Below are positions 34,901-44,431 of a DNA stretch of 64,000 nucleotides, piece by piece. The DNA lies in contig JAIWNI010000006.1 of assembly GCA_025331435.1 (NCBI GenBank), positions 310,001-374,000 on the forward strand, in the 5' to 3' direction. Each line of letters opens with the position of its first letter. Position 1 is the first letter of the stretch. This stretch comes from Choanephora cucurbitarum (lineage: Eukaryota > Mucoromycota > Mucoromycetes > Mucorales > Choanephoraceae). The notes under the pieces were generated by a model. That model ran no database searches, had not been told where the DNA came from, and was given only the letters and a program-made list of their open reading frames with translations. The position numbers and the translations under genes were made by a program.

Positions 34901-35345
34901 TCTAATAATAAATGTCATGGCTACCGCATCATTGGACGAACCTAAATAAGGATTTTAAGTTTCCTCTAATAATTAGCGTGCTATGCAAGCAAAATGCTTC
35001 TTTAAAGAACAATCATCTCTGGCAAGAAGTATGTTTTTTCGTTGAATAATAGACGCAACCTTATTGACAACTCTATTGCATAAGTGCTGTAGAGCGAGTA
35101 TGTAAACTTGAAAGCAAGATCTCGGTCTTTCTATATTAAGCATGATTCTTTTGAGAGTTTTAAAAAAAAATGTGGGGAAAACTATTTGTGTCACTCTTGT
35201 TTTCTTTTTGCTGTTGCCTTGGGAATCAGAGTCGTACAGAAGTGAGCCAAAAAGCGTGACCATGCGAAACGTAACTTTGTATAAATGGAGAAAGTTTTCT
35301 TTCATCATCTGTCAAATTCATTACTACCTTTTCCACTTTAATAAT
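31985..35345. other. Gene-poor region between tRNA-Ser and the Ato transporter
   Basis: No gene is supported over 3.3 kb. A somewhat GC-richer patch at 33230-33440 contains a 68-codon open frame and a CT tract, but no family resemblance. Open frames at 33935-34165 and 34422-34616 are short and featureless. The last 300 bp should hold the promoter of the transporter gene. Confidence 0.45.
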
Positions 35346-36071
35346 ATGCGTACTTCTGTTGACCAAAAGCCTGATATTCAACATCATGAAGCTATCAACG
35401 TATCCACAAGTCATCACAGTGATACCGATTATGACGCTGAAAAAGCCATCAACGAAGCTGCTGCCAAAATGCATGTAAACACTTTGTTACCAACCGGCCA
35501 ATCCAAATTCCAACCTGCTCCTATCGGGTTTGGTGCATTTGCCCTTTGTGCCTTTGTTCTTGGTCTTTACAATTCAGGTCTAATCATCAATTTACCACAA
35601 GTTGCTGCTGGTGTTGCCTTTGGCTATGGTGCAATGGGTCAATTCATCTGTGGTATCTGTGAATTGGTTTTGGGCAACATGTTTGCTGCTACCACTATGT
35701 TGACATTTTCTGGTTTCTTCTTTACTTACGGTATCATGATGATTCCTAGCTCAGGATTCTTCGAGTTTGCTATGGCCAATGGTGGTATTGAAACAGTCGA
35801 GTTATGTATGGGCCTTGTACAAATTGGTTATGCTATTGCTGCCTTCTTATTCTTACTTGGTACTTTACGTCAACCTATTCTCATCCGACTTGTTCTCTTA
35901 CAAGTCTTTTTGGCATTCTTATTTGGTGGCATTGCAGGTCTCTCTGGTATCCATCAATTCAATCTTGCTAGTGGTTGGGTATCATTTACACTCTCAATTA
36001 CCGCTTGGTATGTTATGTGTGCTCTCTTGTTCACTCCTGAACACACACCTATCAAGTTTCCCTTCTTTTAA
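35346..36071 (+). CDS. Acetate/ammonium transporter (Ato, GPR1/FUN34/YaaH)
   Basis: Six-helix plasma-membrane channel of the AceTr family (yeast Ady2/Ato, Yarrowia Gpr1). Single exon, 241 aa. After a hydrophilic 55-residue N-terminus comes the signature QPAPIGFGAFALCAFVLGLY (family N-P-A-P-L/I-G, here Q-P-A-P-I-G). The inner helices have FGYGAMGQFICGICELVLGN, FFFTYGIMMIPSSGFFEF and the conserved ASGWVSFTLSITAWYV. The ATG at 35346 is chosen because the family core follows at normal distance. The frame stays open upstream to 35142, but that extension is low-complexity. Codon use is biased, suggesting good expression. Confidence 0.93.
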   Translation: MRTSVDQKPDIQHHEAINVSTSHHSDTDYDAEKAINEAAAKMHVNTLLPTGQSKFQPAPIGFGAFALCAFVLGLYNSGLIINLPQVAAGVAFGYGAMGQFICGICELVLGNMFAATTMLTFSGFFFTYGIMMIPSSGFFEFAMANGGIETVELCMGLVQIGYAIAAFLFLLGTLRQPILIRLVLLQVFLAFLFGGIAGLSGIHQFNLASGWVSFTLSITAWYVMCALLFTPEHTPIKFPFF

Positions 36072-36594
36072 TTTCTTTCTGCTGCAGCAAGTATCAGCTT
36101 TTTTTGCATGTTGACTATACCAAAAAAAAATATTTATGTTTTGCTACACCATTTATTTTCTTCACTGTTAATACCAAACCATTAATATGCAGCCTGGAGC
36201 TGATTTCTTTCTGTTAATATCATTGCAAATAAATCCCAAATTACTTGGCAACTATAATTCTGATCTTTGCAAATCATGCCTGATCTCTCCCCCGCCAAAG
36301 ATTTGCATAATACAATTGAGCTTTCATATCAATATGTTATGTCTGAACTTTCAATGGTTAGTTAGATGAAGAGGTAATTCAAGTAAGAAAAATGCACTTG
36401 TTGCAGCAATCCCTCTTCTTGTTCAATCAGTTTGCTGTATCCTTAAAGGTCTTGTGCCTTTTAGCGGGCTGTTATTTAAATTTCCGCTCGGCCCGGATTC
36501 TAGAATGAGAGAGAGAGAGAAAGAGCTCGTTAAAGACTAGTGATGCTATGCACTACAGAGATCCTTCTCTTTTTGGCATATAGTTGAATTAAAC
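36072..36594. other. Intergenic region, 5' side of eL42
   Basis: No gene is seen. It contains the 3' flank of the transporter and, in the last 100 bp, a GA repeat (36507-36520) and pyrimidine-rich sequence before the eL42 start codon. Confidence 0.5.
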
Positions 36595-37248
36595 ATGGTG
36601 AGTCAATCATCCATCCAACTTGACTATCATCGAGAGCGCGCGCAACAGCTCCAGCCCTTGTTCCCCCTTTTTTCTGCATCGCTCTATAGGATCTAGACGT
36701 AGATATACAGTCACCATGTTCAGCTTTTAAGATTATATTATGCACCTTATCAATGAATGACTGCATCTGAATTCATCATATCCAACACGCAATGTCACCA
36801 ACACTATATAAGCGCGCGTGCTCTCTCTCTCTTATGCTATTGTTAAACGAGCACCTGTATTTATCTATTGTTATATAGGTCAACATTCCCAAGACCCGTA
36901 ACACCTACTGTAAGGGCTCCAAGTGTAGAAAGCACACTCCCCACAAGGTCACCCAATACAAGGCTGGTAAGGCCTCTCTCTTCGCCCAAGGTAAGAGACG
37001 TTATGACCGTAAGCAATCCGGTTATGGTGGTCAAACCAAGCCTGTTTTCCACAAGAAGGCCAAGACCACCAAGAAGGTTGTTCTCCGTCTCGAATGTACC
37101 GGTAAGTAGATAGTATAGGCTTCATGCGATATGACAACTAATCTCCTATTTAGCCTGTAAGTACAAGATGCAACTCGCTCTCAAGAGATGTAAGCACTTT
37201 GAATTGGGTGGTGACAAGAAGACCAAGGGTGCTGCTCTCGTTTTCTAA
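36595..37248 (+). CDS. RPL42: Ribosomal protein eL42 (yeast Rpl42/L44)
   Basis: 60S subunit protein near the E site. Exon 1 is only the ATG (36595-36597, followed by GTGAGT), exon 2 is 36879-37101 and exon 3 is 37154-37248. The total is 106 aa, the same length as the yeast protein. The sequence starts [20 protein letters not shown] and has zinc-ribbon cysteines in YCKGSKC and LECTACKYKMQ. Residue 56 is Pro ([11 protein letters not shown]), the cycloheximide-sensitive form. The codon bias is strong. The first intron is long (281 bp) and contains a TATATAAG motif near 36810, so an alternative downstream start exon cannot be excluded. Confidence 0.92.
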
Positions 37249-37361
37249 GCTCCTTCATCATTGCCTTTACATAATAAATCACGTATCTTGTCAAGCAAAA
37301 TACATTTTTATTATACTCTCTTTTCCGTTGCGGATCAGTATCAAAGTGGATTTTTTTTTAT

Positions 37362-39002
37362 TTATCGGTTGAAGCTCTCATCACCTCTTGCAAGCTTGAT
37401 CAAGTAATTAAGAATACGCTCTCCATCAACACGCAGACCACTATGAAGGAGAATGTTAGTTGAATGTAGGAATGAGAGAGTGCATTTACTTGTGGGCATA
37501 TTCATTTGTGATCCATTGTTGAAACCCATTGATTTCAGCTGCAGTTTCTTCTGAAAGTTCTCTGTCCACATACCTAAAAGGAGAAAATCATTCAAGCAAG
37601 CCGTCTGCATTAGAAAGAAAGAAACTTACATGTCATCAAAATAACTAACACCAGCAACACGCACTCCTTTTAGCTTGTTCAAGGTCTGAACATCATAGAG
37701 AGATGTCCATTGTTTCTCAGCAAGCAAATGAGCCACTTGCTTGAGAGGACGCAATTCTGCATAATCTTCAAACATGAATGGATAAATAGTTTCACCTGTG
37801 AAATAGACAGGCTGATCTTTCTTTAGGTTTTCAGATCGCCATTCAAATGTAGTACAGAAAGGTGCTTCTTTCAAGAGTCTTTCAGCAGACCACCGGCTGG
37901 ATTGATTGGACTGACAGTAGATGGCTTCATGCAGGATAGCATAAATCACGTTTGTATCCCAGCTTTGCATACTTTGTATCATGTTCAATGTACGATAGCT
38001 CAATCGACCAAGACGATCCAAATCCTCGGCAGCAGATTGAACTGCTATATGAACAGCATCATAGCCTCCTGAACCACCAAACATCAGACCCAATTGTAGG
38101 AACCGGCGCTCTGAGAGACAACCACCGTTAGGCAATGTTACTTTATTGGAGGACAAGTAGTCATGGATTTGTCGAACACGAGCAATATCACGAGGGAACT
38201 TTTTGTAGTAAAGTGTATTCTTTTTAGCGATACGAGGATACAGAGCTCTGTACACTTGATCTGGATTATCACTCAGAGGGGGGACACCACCAGTAATGTA
38301 AGCTTCTTGAATAGAATCAGGGCTGTATAATATAAATGAGTTAATGCCTCTCATGATCTTTAATGTCTACCTACAAAAGTGATAGATAAGTGGTGATACA
38401 GAATCCACCAAAACTTTGTCCTAAAAGACTAATGCGACTTTCTTCATCTGAAGATCTTCCAGCAGTCAATTCCTTTCGGATATACTCACAGTCTCTTACA
38501 ATGTTATCAGCTCGGAAATGAGCCAAGTAGTCAGCCTTCTCTTCATCTGTCTCAAATAGCTGATCAAGGGATTCAGTAGAGATTTGTGACGAAAGACCTG
38601 TGCCACGTTGATCAAGTAACAAGACTTGATAACCTCTTTCAAAGGCTACTTTCACCCAACCACTTGTACCACTTGAGGGTAAAGCACACTCGAATCCAGG
38701 CCCACCCTATATGTCCCAACAATTAAATCAGTGCCTATATAAAGCAAGAAGAGACTCTACCTGAAGGTAAAGGAAAAAGGGCATTTTCTTCATTAGAGAG
38801 ACTTTTTCAATAGGAACCAAATGGCGAACAAACACTTTGATTTTAGAACTGGTAGTCTCATCAGCATAATCTAAGCAAGTGATCAGTTGTAAGCCCAAAA
38901 AAAAAAACCACCCAACTTACCTAAAGGACACTCAAAGTATCTTTCAAACACTTGAGCTCCGGGAATAGAGAAGCTCTCAACAGAAGAGTCAAGAGGATGC
39001 AT
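37362..39002 (-). CDS. Proline iminopeptidase-like alpha/beta hydrolase (S33)
   Basis: Cytosolic serine peptidase family that removes N-terminal proline. Six exons: 39002-38921, 38870-38761, 38706-38375, 38322-37630, 37573-37490 and 37440-37362, 459 aa. The oxyanion motif is QGGPGFE, followed by LLDQRGTGLSS. The nucleophile elbow is LLGQSFGGFC with Ser. The acid is probably Asp in YFDDMYVD and the catalytic His is in NEYAHNGLRVDGE. The length and the helical cap match fungal prolyl aminopeptidases of this class (about 440-460 aa). Substrate preference is inferred. Convergent with eL42. Confidence 0.88.
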
Positions 39003-39419
39003 GTAGTTAAGTTTTACAACGCGATGGTTAAAGTAAAAGCAAAAGATGTTCCCTGAGTCACGCTTTTATTTGTAAGTTTTTTTTTCCCCTCTCTGTGGCA
39101 TAACAATGTCATTGGCTAAATCAAAGAAATCAAATGGTCTGAAAATCAAGAAAATTAGGTACAATGTTTTATTTCCCGTCCTTCTTTTTCTGTGTAATAA
39201 ATTCATCCCCTTTTAAGCAACTAGCTACAGGGTTTCTCGAAATTATTCGTGCATTCAAATTGTTTACCAGCGAATCAAGAAAATTTTTTAGTACATTCAA
39301 CCACATTTGAAGCATTTTGGCTGCTTACAATTTGGCCAGCTTGTCTTCCATAGGCAAACAAGAATCAAAGATATCACTTTGTAGTCAATTTTAATATGTA
39401 CGGTAGATCAAGAGATATT
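39003..39419. other. Intergenic spacer
   Basis: AT-rich DNA between the S33 hydrolase promoter and the end of the PD-(D/E)XK-like ORF. No feature is supported. Confidence 0.5.
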
Positions 39420-40602
39420 TTATTTACTATAATAAATGGATGAGGGATAGAGTATTGGTATGAAATTAAGCTTGTTAAAGGTGTTTTTAAGACTTTGAGG
39501 ATTTGAATATGTTCCCAGATAACCAGCATTACGTCCCTCGTCAAAGCATGTTTTCCAATTCATTCTCTTTTTTGTAGTCTTGTATTCTTCAACAAATTCT
39601 TTTACCCATTCCATATCTGTCTTTCTTGGGTCTGGATCAATGATTCTCAATGGACTTTTATGAGTGGATTTGCTACTGCTGCTTGCCTGAACTGTTGGTG
39701 ATAGCGCTAAAGGCTCTGGCATGGATGAATTGGAAAGCTGCTTAGTACATGTTTCATTGTAGATCAGACCATCATTTGTGTATATTCGTGCTCGTTTTGA
39801 ATCATTTCCGTCCTCTTCAATTGCCTCTATTATTCTTTTATATTGGTCCTGATTGTTTTTACAGACGTTCAACAATACTTCAACAGTTCTTTCCTCATCT
39901 CGTATTTCATGTTCAAGTGCTACTCTGGAGATGTCATACAACATCTTCACTGTTGGGTCATCCCTGTGCTCCAAACTAAGCAGTGAGGCTTCTTGTTTTG
40001 TTAATACGTATCCGAGTGCAACCATCTCTGATAGTGGGGTGTTTAGGAAGTCCGAAATTGTTGCTTTACTCATCAAAAAATGCTCTCGAGCCCAACAGTC
40101 GGATGGCAATCTCTTTAAATAATGTGCTTTAGGTGTTTCAAAAAGAAGATCGCTTACAGGTTTTCTTACTTCATGTACACATATAGTCAAAGCAATTGGC
40201 TCCACATGGTATTTATCGATGATATGTCCACAATATTTCATAAGACGGCGAATGAAAGTCTTGTCAACTGTATTTTGTATTTCGACAATAACAGGTGGAA
40301 GAGCTTCTGTTACTGAATCTTTAGGAATATATAAAACATCTGCATGGCGGCCATCAATCCATTCACATGAAGCGCTAATATATTTGTCTTCAGCATTTCG
40401 ACCTATTTTATTGTTTTTAGTTGGTATTGGAGACAACGCTTTTATATTTTTCAGTGTACCTATTAGCGTTTTTAATATTAGGTTCATAATTCTTGAATCT
40501 TGAAGCATTAGCTTAGTCATTAAATCTGTTCCAGGTCGATGCTTGTGTGGAATAACAAATTGCAAAAGATCGTTATTTTTTAAAATAAAGTTAGCAGTGA
40601 AT
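39420..40602 (-). pseudogene. PD-(D/E)XK-like/SANT-like ORF, 5' end split off by a transposon
   Basis: An uninterrupted minus-strand frame of about 390 codons reads LLQFVIPHKHRPGTD, KALSPIPTKNNKIGRNAEDK, CEWIDGRHADVLYIPKD, PPVIVEIQNTV, then RLMKYCGHIIDKYHVEPIAL. Asp in ADVLY followed by Glu-x-Gln in VEIQ fits the PD-(D/E)XK fold variant with E-x-Q, as in transposase-associated and Rpn-type nucleases; this is inferred. The C-terminus (DMEWVKEFVEEYKTTKKRMN, later GYLGTYSNPQSLKNTFNKL) resembles a SANT/Myb-like module. The frame runs into the TIR at 40603 with no ATG. The first internal ATG is 40520. Codons matching a start (MHLKNI) lie at 42752-42767 beyond the transposon. I recall this as a multicopy mucoralean family. 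Confidence 0.7.
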
Positions 40603-40603
40603 A

Positions 40604-40646
40604 AATCGTGCACCTCAGAAAAATTTTGATATTAAAAATTTGTGCG
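40604..40646 (+). repeat. Left terminal inverted repeat of the TIR transposon
   Basis: ATCGTGCACCTCAGAAAAA followed by TTTTGATATTAAAAATTTGTGCG. It is inverted relative to 42655-42749. It directly truncates the minus-strand PD-(D/E)XK-like frame. Confidence 0.8.
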
Positions 40647-40650
40647 TTTA

Positions 40651-41316
40651 CAGTGTGAACGGAAATAAGTTGCGGATCTTAAATTTAATAAGTACCTTAC
40701 ACCATAAAGGATGTTCATCTTAAAACACCTAGAGTATGCTCCTACATGGCATGGAGCATTGTCTTCCTACAATATGTAGTCAATGTTGGTCTTCCCAGAC
40801 ACTTTTTCAATCCAAGGAAGGCAACAATCAACCAAACATTGAACAAATACTTTTCGATCCATTGATCCATATTGTACCACAAGAGGGCCAACATCATTTG
40901 CATGAAAGCATCCCCATACCATCACAGAATCCAAGCCAAACGTGAGTCTTTATGTATGGGCTTCAGAGCTGGCTTTATTGTTGCGGCACATGATTTGAAG
41001 TTCATACGACCCAAGGCTACTCGAAAAGTGGTCAAAGAGACTTTCTTGCCAGAACTCAAAAATGACGGTGTTGAGGTCAAGATCTCTGGCGATCTGAGCA
41101 ATGTTGTTTTGATACATAAAAGTACCAGCTCAACTACCATAACTATATTCGGAAAGATGCTTGATAGCTTCTTTGGATGCGGGAACAACTGTCGAAGTGC
41201 TTATTTTCGTATGTTTATTAAGAAAAGAGTGATGAAAAGACTAACAAAGAACAACAATGGGTTACGTGTTCAAATCGCGGAGTTTATAAATCCGCAGCTT
41301 ATTTCGGTTCACGCTG
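40651..41316 (-). mobile_element. Nested Tc1-like element, internally deleted
   Basis: Inverted ends CAG-Y-GTGAAC-S-GAAATAAG-Y-TGCGGAT are found at 40651 and, reversed, at 41316, each flanked by TA. Minus-strand coding pieces are Tc1 transposase: a helix-turn-helix region, then TTFRVALGRMNFKSCAATIK and PALKPIHKDSRLAW. These are followed without the WTVDDWKKVIWSDES-type block by VMVWGCFHANDVGPLVVQYG, LPWIEKVSGKTNIDYI, a stop codon, and EDNAPCHVGAYS. The first catalytic Asp region is deleted and a stop precedes the second. It is dead, and younger than the element it sits in. Confidence 0.75.
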
Positions 41317-41421
41317 TATTATATTGGTTTTCTGTTTAAACAATCATCAAATCTAGCTACAGAGTGTCTGCAAAAACCTTGCAGATCACTTGGTAATATT
41401 TGATTGCAAGCCTCTCTGATT

Positions 41422-42622
41422 TTAAAAGACAATGTTTCCTCTTTCAAAAGACAATATTTCCTCTTTCAAAAGTGCTTCTCTCTTTACTTTACTTTTACAT
41501 ACTGACCAAAATTGCTCAATCGGTGAATAAGGTGGTAGATAGATATAACCATAGCCATGAGCTTCGATATACTTTCTAATATCACCATGCTTGTGGATTG
41601 GACAGTTTATTATCAAGTAAAAGCCTTTGAACTCTTCGTACTGGTTCATGATCCTGATTGTTTCAACAACAAAGTTAAAATAATGGCCCGTAACAGCCCC
41701 CCCCTCTCTCCTTGTCTTTCTCAAGTTTTTTGGGTCCTTTTCTTTTTTTTTTTGAAGGTGTTGGAGCGATAACCTTAGGAACCTTCAACTGCATGTTTAC
41801 TACACCTAAAGCTGATATAGCACCAATGATGGTATGTGATTTCGCTTTTGTTTTGGGAGTCTTCACTACTGGTGTTTCCCCTACGGGTGCACGCGTTAAA
41901 TTGATGTTGAAACCAGACTCATCAATAAAAACACAATTAGACAGATAGTCCACATCAGTTTTTAACAGCTCTGTGACCCATTGAAATCTTTCCTCAATCT
42001 TATCTTCACAATTACGTTCCTCTGGTTGAAAGTGAGCTCTTTTCAGTGATATTCTGCAAGCTGGTTGTGATGAATTTGTGTAGGTTAGATCTTGCGATAT
42101 TAAGACCCTCGAACTCACTAGTCCATCATTTCATCCAATACAATACTAGGTTTCTCATCAATGATTTGAACAAGGTAGTCTCTATGCTTAGCTTTGAGGG
42201 TCTACCACTTCCAGACTTTCTTATACATAAATTCTCGCCTTTTTCCAAGCTTTCCATTCCTCTTTTGTACCAGCTCTGTGCAGTAGTAGCGGGTAGATTC
42301 AGCTCCTTGGCAGCACCACGAATAGATATACCTTTTCTAACACCACAAAGTAAAACTTTTCCATGTCCTTCTTTCTTGTATTTCCGGTATGTTGAGCTCC
42401 TATTCTTTTTTGGGTTGGTTTCATCCTTGCTATTGGATCCATCCTCTTCAGCTGTATAGGCTTTATCGATTTCTCTGGAGGTTTAAGGTCCATATAGGTA
42501 GTCAGAGTGGTGAGGGTAGTAAGAGGATATTGCTCATCGTCAACTTTCATCAGGTACTCGACAACCTCCATTTCGTTTTCGTCGGTGTACATATCACCAT
42601 TGTAATAGCGAAAATTAGACAT
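41422..42622 (-). pseudogene. Transposase of the TIR element, frameshifted
   Basis: Collinear pieces in different frames: N-terminus from ATG 42622, helix-turn-helix near 42300-42170, first DDE block at about 42030-41880, C-terminal DDE domain at 41700-41470. At least two frameshifts and a deletion of the last catalytic Glu region are visible. A 22-bp tandem duplication sits at its 3' end (41424-41467). Confidence 0.75.
41424..41467. repeat. 22-bp tandem duplication
   Basis: AAAAGACAAT followed by GTTTCCTCTTTC is repeated once with a single G/A change. It lies at the 3' end of the dead transposase and duplicates part of its C-terminal codons. Confidence 0.85.
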
Positions 42623-42654
42623 TTGAATACAATTTTATTTGAAAGTAAAGTAAA

Positions 42655-42749
42655 AACGAATATGACTATGCACGAATTTTAAATATCAAAATGCACGAAT
42701 TCTTATTTTGGTTAGTGTACGAATTCTTTTTTTCTGAGGTGCACGATTT
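42655..42749 (-). repeat. Right terminal inverted repeat of the TIR transposon
   Basis: On the minus strand it reads ATCGTGCACCTCAGAAAAA, then an extra 37-bp segment with a GAATTCG repeat, then TTTTGATATTTAAAATTCGTGCA. The outer 19 bp match the left end perfectly; the inner block matches with few changes. Confidence 0.75.
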
Positions 42750-42809
42750 TATATTTTTCAAGTGCATTTGGCATTCTTTTCACTTGTAGATTGACAACTG
42801 GATTACAAC

Positions 42810-44200
42810 ATGTCGCCGCCATTAAACACAGATTCCAATAACGAACATGAACTGCAACAAAGAGGTACTGGAGGATTCCAAAAGTTGCCAAGTAGTGATG
42901 CTCTATCGACTGCAGATTCGCCTGTACCACACCATCAGCAACCACAAACCAACTATTACTCTCCACCACCAGGACAACCCTACTATGGTGCACCACCGCC
43001 TGGGCAGCCTTATTACGGTACTCCACCACCACCAGGGCAGCCCTACTATGGTGCACCTCCTGTAATGCCAATGGTCGTTACATCAGGACCTCGTGGGTAT
43101 GATAGACCTTTATGGCTAAGAGCTCTGATTGGCCCAATTCAGAGACCTATTTTTAGTCATGTATCAGCGCTTGTTATGGCAGGTGTCTTGATCTATGAGT
43201 TTGTCCGTTACAACCAACTTACTGGCAACATTATTGAAACAAACCCATTCAACTACATGATTGGACCTAGTTTTTCGGTTGGTTTTGATCGATGGATTTG
43301 ATTGGTTATGCACTCATCCTTTTTGTACTGAGTTTATAGGTCCTTGTGAACACAGGTGGGCGATTCACACCATGCATTCGACCAGTGCCTAGTTTCCCAA
43401 CATCCAATGTGATAAGCAATTGTTATAAGAGCAATGAGACATGTACAGTCGACCAACTGTGTGGGTTTGAAGGCTTTGATACTCCCAATCAGAGTTTTCG
43501 ACTTGTCTTGCCTATCTTTATGCACGCCGGCGTGATTCATTATCTCTTAAATATGTTGACTCATTTGAGACTAGGTTCTGACTTGGAGCGTTCATTGGGT
43601 ACACCACGATATGTTGCACTCTATATGGCATCAGGAATAGGTGGATTTGTTCTTTCAGCTATGCTTTCTCAGAACATGACTGTCTCGACAGGGTGTTCAG
43701 GTGCATTGTTTGGTTTGATTGGCTATATGTTTATAGATATTCTTGTTCATTGGCGTGTTCTGATTCATCCTTGGCAAGATCTGTTTGGTTTGTTTATATC
43801 CACTTTGATTTCATTGGTACTGGGATTATTGCCTGGTCTGGATAATTTTGCTCATATTGGTAAAAAGAAAAAAAAAATGAGTTATGAATGAGACACTTAT
43901 CTGGTTTCTATCTAGGTGGTTTTGCAGTTGGTTTCTTTTTAGGCATTGTTATTGCACCTATGCGACCCATGGCTACCAAAAGCACAAAGATAGTAGTATG
44001 GATTGTACGAGGTATTGCCTTGACGCTTCTTGCAGTGTTCTTTGGTTTGACAGTCCAGCAGTTCTTCTCTGTTTATGATCCTAGTACTGTAAGTATCTCC
44101 ATATGTCTTTTAGATTTCTATTTTTAACACAAATTTCTAGATTTGTCCTAACTGTAAATACTTTTCATGTTTACCAGTCAATGGCTGGTGTGATATCTAA
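42810..44200 (+). CDS. Rhomboid intramembrane serine protease
   Basis: Four exons: 42810-43277, 43340-43859, 43916-44088 and 44141-44200, 406 aa. The rhomboid core has HAGVIHYLLNMLTHLRLGSD, GIGGFVLSAML, the nucleophile Ser in STGCSGALFGLIGY and the catalytic His in DNFAHIGGFAVGF, about six to seven membrane helices in all. The cytosolic N-terminus carries three PPPGQPYYG-type repeats (about residues 53-88). The luminal loop is Cys-containing (CIRPVPSF, NCYKSNETCTVDQLCGFEGF). The C-terminal tail has four cysteines (CPNCKYFSCLPVNGWCD). It resembles the secretase-type eukaryotic rhomboids rather than the mitochondrial PARL type. The start is 43 bp from the split-off start codon of the PD-(D/E)XK-like ORF. 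Confidence 0.92.
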
Positions 44201-44431
44201 CGCACAATATATCCTCATTTTCACTACTTTAGACAATAAAATCCATGTTATAGTTAAAGCTATCAGCATACTTAACTTGAAAGTAATAGTTACAAAGTGT
44301 AATGAGAGACGCGTTATGCATTGTGTACAAGTTAGGATACTGATCCATTTCTTTTTTTAAAGCGCCACTTGATTTTATACCATCTTTGCTTGAAAAGAAT
44401 ACTTTTGTAGTCATCATTCAATTTCTTTGTT

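Larger units (their letters stand above)
40604..42749 (-). mobile_element. TIR DNA transposon (DDE_3 type) inserted at TA
   Basis: Ends share the terminal inverted repeat ATCGTGCACCTCAGAAAAA (40605 inward; 42747 inward on the other strand). A second block TTTTGATATT-n-AAAATT-n-GTGC also matches on both sides, displaced by about 37 bp on the right. TA dinucleotides flank both ends (40602-40603 and 42750-42751). The minus-strand transposase is broken: MSNFRYYNGDMYTDENEMEV; IRGAAKELNLPATTAQSWY; NCVFIDESGFNINLTRAPVG; GFYLIINCPIHKHGD; YLPPYSPIEQFWSVCKSKVK. The second Asp is missing (NCPIH for DNAPIH) and the ELNP containing the final Glu is deleted. The element is dead. A Tc1-like element is nested near its left end. 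Confidence 0.8.

Noticed and set aside
35142..35345. Upstream extension of the Ato transporter frame
   Set aside because: The ATG at 35346 gives a family-typical N-terminus; the extension is hydrophobic low-complexity sequence likely to be promoter/5' UTR.
42712..43071. 119-codon minus-strand frame overlapping the rhomboid start
   Set aside because: Antisense to the PPPGQPYYG repeats, which explains its repetitive AAL/HHS composition.
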